15,699 nt of DNA from an uncultured Collinsella sp. GTDB lineage: Bacteria; Actinomycetota; Coriobacteriia; Coriobacteriales; Coriobacteriaceae. Positions 7,166 to 13,048 of this stretch are shown here, piece by piece. The stretch lies in contig CATZTY010000006.1 of NCBI GenBank assembly GCA_958424475.1, positions 1 to 15,699 on the forward strand, in the 5' to 3' direction. Positions within the stretch are counted from its first letter, which is position 1. Every line of letters starts with the position of its first letter. A program made the position numbers and the translations under genes. The notes under the pieces were generated by a model that was given only the letters and a program-made list of their open reading frames with translations, made no database searches and was not told the origin of the DNA.

Positions 7166-8512
7166 CTACTCGAAGCTCAGCTGCTCCAGACGATCAAAGA
7201 CCGTGTCGATACGGGCGAGGAAGTCCCACGGATCAAAGATCTCGTCGAGCTTTTCCTGGCTGACGGTGCAGCGCGGGTCAGCCTCGAGACGCTCCTTAAA
7301 GGTAGGGCCGGAGACACAATCCTGTACCTCGTGCCAGGTTGCCATGGCGTTCTCCTGCACAATGGCGTACGCGTCCTCGCGGGTGATGCCCGTGTCGACG
7401 AGGGCGAGCAGCACCTTGGAGGAGAAGATGAGGCCGCGGGTCTTATTGAGGTTGGCCATCATGCGAGCAGGGTACAGCTGCAGGCCGTCGATAACGCGAA
7501 TGAGGCACTGGAACATGTGGTCGAGGGCGATGAAGCTGTCGGCCTGGGCGACGCGCTCGGCAGAGGAGTGCGAAATGTCACGCTCGTGCCACAGGGCGAC
7601 GTTGTCGAAGGCAACCTGCGCGTTGGCCTTCACGACGCGCGACAGGCCGCAGACCTTCTCCATGGTGATGGGGTTGCGCTTGTGCGGCATGGCGGAGCTG
7701 CCCTTTTGACCCTTACGGAACGGTTCCTCGGCCTCGAGTGTATCGGTCTTCTGCAGATTGCGGACCTCGGTAGCGATGCGCTCACAGGTGGCCGCGGTGG
7801 TGGCAAGAACGCCGGCGAGGTAGGCGTGATGATCGCGGCTAATAACCTGCGTGGACAGCGGGTCGTGAACCAGGCCCAGGTGCTCGCAGACATACTCCTC
7901 GACAAACGGCTCGATGGAGCTGTACGTGCCGACAGCGCCCGAGATAGCACCAAAGGCAACGTTCTTGCGGGCATCCTCAAGACGATCCAGATCGCGCTTG
8001 AGCTCCCAGGCCCAAGAGCCAAACTTCATGCCGAAGGTCATCGGCTCGGCGTGGATGCCATGAGTGCGGCCGGCACAGAGCGTATTGCGTTCCTCGAAAG
8101 CGCGACGCTTGCAAATCCCGCCGAGCTTCTTGACGTCCTCGATGATCAGGTCACAGGCCTGGGTGAGCTGGTAGCACAGGGCTGTGTCGCCCAGATCGGA
8201 GCTGGTCATGCCATAGTGAACCCAGCGGCTGGGCTTGGGGTCGCCCTCGGGAATATCGGCATCGATGTATTCCTTCATGTTGGTCAGGAAGGCAATGACG
8301 TCGTGGCGCGTGACTTCCTCGATCTCATCGACCTTCGCCTTCTCAAAGTTGGCATGGTCGCGGATCCACTGGGCCTCGTCTTTGGAAATACCGATCTTGC
8401 CGAGCTCCGCCTGGGCCTCGCAGGCCAGAACCTCGATCTCCTGCCAAATGGCGTACTTGTTCTCGAGGGAGAAGATGTGTCCCATCTCCGGGCGGGTATA
8501 GCGATCGATCAT
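7166..8512 (-). CDS. purB: Adenylosuccinate lyase
   Basis: Catalyses two fumarate-releasing steps in purine synthesis: SAICAR to AICAR, and adenylosuccinate to AMP. The 448-residue length matches the family. It has the fumarase/aspartase-superfamily signature GSSAMPHKRNP (271-281), whose serine loop holds the catalytic base, the conserved TSSDLGDTA (103-111), and GRTHGIHAEP with His151 as the likely general acid. An upstream in-frame ATG at 8554 is open, but AAGGAG lies five bases before the ATG at 8512, which also gives the usual N-terminus (MIDRYTRPEMGHIF). It uses the SAICAR made by purC but sits in a separate transcription unit about 4 kb away. A TACAAT element 45 bases upstream is the likely promoter. 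Confidence 0.97.
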   Translation of the reverse strand: MIDRYTRPEMGHIFSLENKYAIWQEIEVLACEAQAELGKIGISKDEAQWIRDHANFEKAKVDEIEEVTRHDVIAFLTNMKEYIDADIPEGDPKPSRWVHYGMTSSDLGDTALCYQLTQACDLIIEDVKKLGGICKRRAFEERNTLCAGRTHGIHAEPMTFGMKFGSWAWELKRDLDRLEDARKNVAFGAISGAVGTYSSIEPFVEEYVCEHLGLVHDPLSTQVISRDHHAYLAGVLATTAATCERIATEVRNLQKTDTLEAEEPFRKGQKGSSAMPHKRNPITMEKVCGLSRVVKANAQVAFDNVALWHERDISHSSAERVAQADSFIALDHMFQCLIRVIDGLQLYPARMMANLNKTRGLIFSSKVLLALVDTGITREDAYAIVQENAMATWHEVQDCVSGPTFKERLEADPRCTVSQEKLDEIFDPWDFLARIDTVFDRLEQLSFE

Positions 8513-8556
8513 AGCGGCTCCTTTTTGGTTATTGGCACGTTGGTCGTAACCCAACC

Positions 8557-8562
8557 ATTGTA
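8557..8562 (-). promoter_or_regulatory. Candidate -10 element of purB
   Basis: TACAAT on the minus strand, the same hexamer as in the tRNA-Lys promoter, placed so that transcription starts about 38 bases before the purB ATG. No good -35 hexamer is seen at 16-18 bases. The short leader can fold a 5-bp hairpin (GTTGG/CCAAC) near its 5' end. Confidence 0.35.
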
Positions 8563-8614
8563 CCGTGCGCGGGTGCGAGTATGGGCAGCAGGCATTAACC
8601 TAACATTTTGGAAT

Positions 8615-8667
8615 TGGAGCGGCCATGGGGACGTCCGCGTATTTGCGAAGCAAATTCGCACCGGCTG
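8615..8667. repeat. Palindrome-bearing repeat, copy A
   Basis: Aligns base for base with copy B at 8747-8799 with only a few differences. It begins with a degraded version of the tRNA-Gly 3' end (TGGAGCGGCCATGGGGAC) and continues GTCCGCGT, a 6-bp palindrome ATTTGC-GAA-GCAAAT (8641-8655), then CGCACCGGCT. The rest of 8563-8746 shows no gene I can support. Confidence 0.7.
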
Positions 8668-8746
8668 CGGGCGGCATGCCACAGTCGGCGCGCATGCACG
8701 GGCAAAGCGGGTTGAATCCGATGTTCCCGAGGCCTCCCATGCTCGA

Positions 8747-8799
8747 TGGAGCGGGCAACGGGACGTCCGCGTATTTGCTTCGCAAATCCGCACCGGCTT
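8747..8799. repeat. Palindrome-bearing repeat, copy B, with an exact tRNA-Gly 3'-end copy
   Basis: Starts with TGGAGCGGGCAACGGGAC, identical over 18 bases to the 3' end of the tRNA-Gly gene including CCA (8939-8956), in the same orientation. It then follows copy A through GTCCGCGT and the palindrome ATTTGC-TTC-GCAAAT (8773-8787). The triloop is the reverse complement of that in copy A. Two more short hairpins follow: AGGCGCC-TGTC-GGCGCCT (8801-8818) and CAAACGC-TTC-GCGTTTG (8833-8849). Confidence 0.7.
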
Positions 8800-8867
8800 C
8801 AGGCGCCTGTCGGCGCCTTCGCCTGCTCGCTACAAACGCTTCGCGTTTGCTTAACGCTCGCACCCTG

Positions 8868-8966
8868 GCGGGTTCGAGTCCCGGCGCTTGATAGTAAAAA
8901 GCACGGCAACGTAACGCTGCCGTGCTTGTTCTTTTTACTGGAGCGGGCAACGGGACTCGAACCCGC
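8868..8966. repeat. Long imperfect inverted repeat of the tRNA T arm around a terminator
   Basis: GCGGGTTCGAGTCCCG at 8868-8883 on the plus strand recurs as an exact 16-base inverted copy at 8951-8966, where it forms the T arm of tRNA-Gly. Between them AGTAAAAAGCACGGCA (8893-8908) is matched by its inverted copy near 8918-8939, interrupted by six extra bases. The plus-strand arm looks like the T-arm remnant of a former convergent tRNA; no matching D arm, anticodon arm or 5' acceptor strand is found upstream of it. Confidence 0.7.
8896..8927 (-). terminator. Terminator after tRNA-Gly
   Basis: Stem AAGCACGGCA/TGCCGTGCTT with a nine-base loop. The minus-strand tail is TTTTTAC directly after the stem, 12 bases beyond the encoded CCA of tRNA-Gly. 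The plus-strand tail is also U-rich (TTGTTCTTTTT), so the hairpin could work in both directions. Confidence 0.8.
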
Positions 8967-9013
8967 GAGTGTCAGCTTGGGAAGCTGATGCCTTACCACT
9001 TGGCGATGCCCGC
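8939..9013 (-). tRNA. tRNA-Gly (anticodon CCC)
   Basis: The minus strand folds as a cloverleaf. Acceptor arms are GCGGGCA and TGCCCGC, the anticodon stem TCAGC/GCTGA holds the loop TTCCCAA with CCC, and the T arm GCGGG-TTCGAGT-CCCGT follows (outer pair G-U). The discriminator is T and CCA is encoded at 8941-8939. It reads GGG glycine codons. An encoded CCA contrasts with tRNA-Lys at the left end of the window. Confidence 0.94.
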
Positions 9014-9026
9014 ATATGTGGGGGAT

Positions 9027-9056
9027 AGTATAACGCGGTTGTCTTGTTCGATACAA
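9027..9056 (-). promoter_or_regulatory. Sigma-70-type promoter of tRNA-Gly
   Basis: On the minus strand TTGTAT (9056-9051) and TATACT (9032-9027) are 18 bases apart. The start point would be near 9020, a few bases before the mature tRNA 5' end at 9013. Confidence 0.7.
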
Positions 9057-9242
9057 GAGTGGCGATGCTTGTTTTAGCTATGGAGATTCGTTTGAAAATC
9101 GCGTCAATTGTGGAGATGAGGACCTTTAACCTCCTGTTCTCCTTATCTTTTACCTGCGTTTTTGCTTGATTGTTGTATTTGAGCTCAATTTGCCAGGAAT
9201 TGGGCAAGCTTTTGGTCAGGCTCCGGTACTTACCCGCATGAA
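9057..9242. other. AT-rich intergenic stretch, no gene recognised
   Basis: Noticeably richer in A and T than the flanking genes (for example the run around 9140-9190). It holds a 10-base palindrome TTGAGCTCAA (9179-9188), next to TTGCC and GGCAA arms (9190-9194 and 9203-9207). These could form an operator upstream of the adhesin gene, but no known site is recognised. No protein reading frame here is convincing, and I could not pick a clear promoter for the adhesin. Confidence 0.4.
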
Positions 9243-9296
9243 CCTCGGGGGTAGCCTCATCCTACGCGTCGCAACCTCCCCATGAGGCGCACGAGG
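9243..9296 (+). promoter_or_regulatory. Structured 5' leader of the adhesin gene
   Basis: Outer arms CCTCG (9243-9247) and CGAGG (9292-9296) enclose inner arms GCCTCAT (9254-9260) and ATGAGGC (9282-9288). The loop contains CCCC (9278-9281), which can pair with GGGG (9248-9251) between the two 5' arms, making a pseudoknot possible. The structure ends four bases before the AAGGAG ribosome site (9300-9305), so it could affect translation. It matches no riboswitch class I know. Confidence 0.4.
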
Positions 9297-9310
9297 GATA
9301 AGGAGCAGCC

Positions 9311-12300
9311 ATGTCCAACGCACCCACGCACTCTGTCCACAGCGCAATCGCAACAGGTCCACTGCTCCTGCTCCTCTTCCTGCTTTTCGGCTGCCTGGCA
9401 CCGGGGGCCGCATTTGCCGTCGATGGCTACGACCAACTCGGCTTCCGCACTATTAGCGATGATTGTGGGCCCTTCTTCATCGGCAAGTATGAAGCTCAAG
9501 ACGCCTCGATTGCCTACTGCATGAACCAGGAGCGCCCCGGCCCCACCAAGCCGGGCGGCCCATGGCTCAACTTTGATCAAGGCTGGGTGTGGCTCGACGA
9601 CGAGTTCGCGGCAATCGTTTGTCACGGATATCCTACCGCCACGTCGTTTGGCGGTTACCATCTTTCACCCGATCGCGCCCGCGCCGCCACCCAGCTTGCC
9701 GTATGGATGCTCAACGGCACTACCCATGTCGACGGCACCTACTCCTACACGACCGCTCAGGGCAAAACAAAGAGTGGACACTTTACTGCCGACAATGAAG
9801 TCGTGGCGGCTGCGCGGTGGCTCCACGACAGCGCAAAATCAGGAAGCATCGAAGCCGCTCCGCACCGCGCGCGGCGCTATCTAGGAGCCGTATCGGGCGG
9901 CAGCAAACGTCAAGACATGCTCTATGTACTGCCGGCGGTCTCTGTTTCCTTCCAAAAGCAGTCTGCAAACGCTGCCATTACCAGCGGAAACAATACTTAT
10001 CAGTTTGACGGGGCAACATTCGATATTTTTGAGAGCGCCAGCGACGCGCGTGTCGGCACCATCCAGATGGACAGCAACGGTCGGGCGCAAGCAACACTCC
10101 TGCCCAACACAGCATACTACCTAGTTGAAACGAAGGCGCCAGCCGGCTATGTCCCCCGTCGTGATCGCATCGCCTTTACCACGGGAAATGACGGTGGGCA
10201 GGTCGCCATTGATGAACAGCCCGGCACCATCAACCTGCGTATCGTAAAACTCGATGCCGCGACGAATGCCGGCTCCCAGGTGGGATCTTCACTCGCGGGA
10301 GCAGAGTTCACGTGTGTGTCGCAATCAACCTCTGGATGGGCGCAAATCCTCACGACCGACGAAAGCGGCCGGGCCACCCTCGCCGATGTCCCCTTAGGAA
10401 CCTTTACCATCTACGAATCAAAAGCCCCCGAGGGCTACCTGCCATCCAACGACAGCTGGACCTATACCGTTGGAGCCGACCAGCTCGGCGATTCAGGCGT
10501 GGTCGAAATCGAATCTCGCATTTCCGATATCCCCATTGCGTTTGACCTTGAGATTTCCAAATTCAAGGATTACGGCAATAGCGACCAATCCGGCCTGGAG
10601 CAGCCGGCGGGTGGTGTTGTCTTTGAGGTTGTCAGCAACAGCTCTCAGCAGGTTGTTGGCACACTGACCACAAACATCTATGGCTTTGCCTCCACCAAGG
10701 ATCAGCCCGAAGCATGGTTCGGCGCAGGCAAGCGACCCGCCGGTGTCCACGGAGCCATCCCATACGACCGCGCCGGCTACACGGTTCGCGAGGTTCCGGA
10801 AACCGTCCCCGAGGGTTTTAAACGTGCAGGGGAATGGACCGTCGAGGCCAATCAGATTTCCGACGGCACCGAGCTTCAATATATCGTGGACAACCACGCG
10901 CTGTCGACGCATCTCCAGATTGTAAAACGCGATGCCCAAACAGGCGCTTCTGTTCCACTAGCCGGATTCACCTTCCAACTCCTCGACATCAATCATGAAC
11001 CTGTCTCACAAACTTGCTGGTATCCAGCACATAACGTAATGGACACCTTTACGACTGACGCGACCGGGACCGTCACACTGCCCGAATCGCTCGTGCCGGG
11101 CACCTATTATGTACGCGAAACCTCGGCCAAAGAGCCCTATCTTGTCGACGAAGAGATCGAGGTAAACATACCCGCCGACATGAACCTAACGCCCGTTGCA
11201 ATCGCCTCGTATTATGACCACGCCGCGACCGGAAACATCAGGATCGTTAAAACCGATGCCGTAGACGGCAGCAGCCTCGCGGGCGCCGTCTTTGAGATCC
11301 GTGCCTCGGGTGATATCGTGCGCCCCGACGGTAGCATTGCCGCGCTCGACGGTGAGACTGTCGCGACCGTCACGACGGATGAAACTGGAGAAGCACGCGC
11401 GGACAACCTCCCGCTGGGATCTGGCACCGCACGCTACGAGGTTGTCGAGACTCAAGCGCCGGCAGGCTTCTTGCTCGATCGGACAACCCATATCGTAGAC
11501 CTCGCTTATGCCGACCAGAAAACACCCGTCGTAGAAGCACGGCTTAACGTATCCGACGATTACACCAAGGTTGATATCTCCAAGGTCGATGCAAGCGGTG
11601 AGCAGGAAGTGGAAGGCGCACAGCTCACCTTATATGGTCCCGATAAAACCGAAATAGACTCCTGGACCTCATCCGACAAGCCGCATCGCGTCGAACATCT
11701 TGCACCCGGCACCTACTCGTTGCGCGAAATGATGTCTCCGCGGACCTATGACCTTGCCGAGGAGATAACGTTTGAAATAAAGGATACGGGAGAAGTCCAA
11801 TCCGTCGCGATGAAGGATGCGCCCATCGAGATCAAGGGGCAGGTCGACAAGCGTCAGGAACTTGTCCAACCTATCGGGAAGGGCCTGTTGGCTAACGGCG
11901 ATGGTAAAAACCGCGCCACGACGCAAACCAATAGTGATGGGCTTTTCTCCTATACCATCGATGCTCGAAACGATTCCGCTACTTGGGTTGATGAGTTTAC
12001 GATTACCGATGATCTTGAGTGCGCCAAAGACGGCACAGCGAGATTCATCTCAATCGAAACCCCCGTCGCCATCGGCGACCTCAACGGTCTGTGCAACGTA
12101 TGGTATCGCACGACGCCATTGGACTCGACAGACGTCGATGAGCCGGCAAACGCGACACTTGACGATGGGCACGAAAATCCTTGGCTTGAGTCCGACGAAG
12201 TAAGGGAGAGTCTGGGTGAGGATTGCCGCCTCGTCGATTACGACGGCTGGCACCTCTGGAAGGCGGATGTCTCGACCACGGAATCCACCACACTCGAGGC

Positions 12301-12742
12301 GAAAGAACTCGACCTTGCGTCCAATACCGTCGTAACGGGCATTCGAATTGAATACGGTGCGGTAGCCGCCGACTTTACGACTCGAAGCGATGCGGATTCT
12401 TGGACCCGCGATGATCTCAAAGATGAGCACGACGACCTTGACGATGCCAAAGCAATCCTTGGCACAGACGCTCGGAGCGCAGTCGTACACATGCAGGCAA
12501 CGTCGGCTTATACGCCCCAAACCGCACTCACCAACAGCGCGCGCGTCGATCTTTGCCGCAACGGTGGCGGCGATAAACTTGAGTCACATGACGAGGACAG
12601 CGTCATTCAACGCTGTACCCTACCGCAGGACCTACCGGCAACAGGATCAGTTCCCATCGCCGCTTGCATCACCGCGCTCCTGACCTCGGGTGCCGCAGCC
12701 CTATGGTTCGCTCGCCTTAGGTCGATCCCAAAGAAGCGCTAG
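9311..12742 (+). CDS. LPATG-anchored thioester adhesin with Cna-B stalk
   Basis: A cell-wall surface protein of 1143 residues. Parts in order: a signal peptide (core 17-30, likely cut after AAAFA at 36), then a thioester head about 37-205 with Cys70 in IAYCMNQ and Gln128 in the TQLAVW (TQxA) motif, the pair expected to form an internal Cys-Gln thioester for covalent capture of a host partner. Six Cna-B/SpaA-like domains follow, about 208-305, 306-405, 408-530, 533-640, 641-745 and 752-840. Each ends with an E-box (for example LVETKAPAGY Glu273, IYESKAPEGY Glu369, VVETQAPAGF Glu713) and most begin with a V/S-K-x-D lysine (Lys313, Lys539, Lys647, Lys758), the isopeptide partners. A different C-terminal region (841-1100) leads to LPATG (1108-1112), a hydrophobic span and RLRSIPKKR. 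Sortase anchoring follows from the motif; no sortase is in the window. AAGGAG lies five bases before the ATG. It is probably a single adhesin or minor pilin tip. Confidence 0.92.
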   Translation: MSNAPTHSVHSAIATGPLLLLLFLLFGCLAPGAAFAVDGYDQLGFRTISDDCGPFFIGKYEAQDASIAYCMNQERPGPTKPGGPWLNFDQGWVWLDDEFAAIVCHGYPTATSFGGYHLSPDRARAATQLAVWMLNGTTHVDGTYSYTTAQGKTKSGHFTADNEVVAAARWLHDSAKSGSIEAAPHRARRYLGAVSGGSKRQDMLYVLPAVSVSFQKQSANAAITSGNNTYQFDGATFDIFESASDARVGTIQMDSNGRAQATLLPNTAYYLVETKAPAGYVPRRDRIAFTTGNDGGQVAIDEQPGTINLRIVKLDAATNAGSQVGSSLAGAEFTCVSQSTSGWAQILTTDESGRATLADVPLGTFTIYESKAPEGYLPSNDSWTYTVGADQLGDSGVVEIESRISDIPIAFDLEISKFKDYGNSDQSGLEQPAGGVVFEVVSNSSQQVVGTLTTNIYGFASTKDQPEAWFGAGKRPAGVHGAIPYDRAGYTVREVPETVPEGFKRAGEWTVEANQISDGTELQYIVDNHALSTHLQIVKRDAQTGASVPLAGFTFQLLDINHEPVSQTCWYPAHNVMDTFTTDATGTVTLPESLVPGTYYVRETSAKEPYLVDEEIEVNIPADMNLTPVAIASYYDHAATGNIRIVKTDAVDGSSLAGAVFEIRASGDIVRPDGSIAALDGETVATVTTDETGEARADNLPLGSGTARYEVVETQAPAGFLLDRTTHIVDLAYADQKTPVVEARLNVSDDYTKVDISKVDASGEQEVEGAQLTLYGPDKTEIDSWTSSDKPHRVEHLAPGTYSLREMMSPRTYDLAEEITFEIKDTGEVQSVAMKDAPIEIKGQVDKRQELVQPIGKGLLANGDGKNRATTQTNSDGLFSYTIDARNDSATWVDEFTITDDLECAKDGTARFISIETPVAIGDLNGLCNVWYRTTPLDSTDVDEPANATLDDGHENPWLESDEVRESLGEDCRLVDYDGWHLWKADVSTTESTTLEAKELDLASNTVVTGIRIEYGAVAADFTTRSDADSWTRDDLKDEHDDLDDAKAILGTDARSAVVHMQATSAYTPQTALTNSARVDLCRNGGGDKLESHDEDSVIQRCTLPQDLPATGSVPIAACITALLTSGAAALWFARLRSIPKKR

Positions 12743-12751
12743 CGCGATGAA

Positions 12752-12787
12752 AAAGCGGGCGAGCCAGTCCCCTGGCTCGCCCGCTTT
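12752..12787. terminator. Bidirectional terminator between convergent genes
   Basis: A perfect 16-bp stem, AAAGCGGGCGAGCCAG with its exact complement, and a TCCC loop. The plus-strand tail is short (CTTTCAATC) and the minus-strand tail is better (CTTTTTCAT). It lies 10 bases after the adhesin stop and 21 bases beyond the stop of the small membrane protein, so it serves both. Confidence 0.88.
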
Positions 12788-12808
12788 CAATCATGTAAAT
12801 CGCCGTAT

Positions 12809-13027
12809 CTACTCTGCAGACGAAGATCCACCATCAACGATTGCCTGCTCGGACTCAGGAATCCCATCGGCACCCGTACTCTGTTCTTGCTCCACCTCTT
12901 CGCTGATTGCGGAGGCGGGGGTCGAGCCCTTTGCACCCACGATGTAGGCAGCCCCAAATCCTAACGCAATGGCAATCAAGGTCAAAATCACGTAGACAGG
13001 CCAATGGCGCTTAATATACGAAAACAC
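12809..13027 (-). CDS. Small single-span membrane protein
   Basis: A 72-residue protein I do not recognise. A short basic lead (MFSYIKRHWP) precedes one hydrophobic span at about 11-31 (VYVILTLIAIALGFGAAYIVGA). An acidic, Ser/Glu-rich tail follows that should lie outside the cell (positive-inside rule). No lipobox and no clear signal-peptidase site are seen, so it probably stays as an anchor. The start is GTG, with AAGGAG five bases upstream. It begins 21 bases after the stop of the M28-like gene and shares its transcript, so the two may act together. The acidic tail resembles in composition the insert of that neighbour. Confidence 0.72.
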   Translation of the reverse strand: MFSYIKRHWPVYVILTLIAIALGFGAAYIVGAKGSTPASAISEEVEQEQSTGADGIPESEQAIVDGGSSSAE

Positions 13028-13048
13028 GTTGACTCCTTAGAGCTCCGT

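Noticed and set aside
8615..8799. CRISPR array
   Set aside because: Only two imperfect repeat copies 132 bases apart, no regular spacers and no cas genes.
7331..8854. A 507-codon open frame on the plus strand
   Set aside because: It is antisense to purB, whose identity is certain, and arises from GC-rich codon bias.
8600..8950. A 116-codon open frame on the minus strand and an 88-codon frame on the plus strand at 8625-8891
   Set aside because: Both translate the A and B repeats and tRNA-like remnants, giving repeated KYADVP or GTSAYL segments. Neither has a convincing ribosome site or a recognisable protein.
8935..9207. A 90-codon minus-strand frame
   Set aside because: It reads through the tRNA-Gly gene; its C-terminal part is translated tRNA sequence.
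9190..9215. Plus-strand terminator TTGCC-N8-GGCAA followed by GCTTTT
   Set aside because: The stem is only 5 bp and no plus-strand gene precedes it; I mention it only as a possible operator element.
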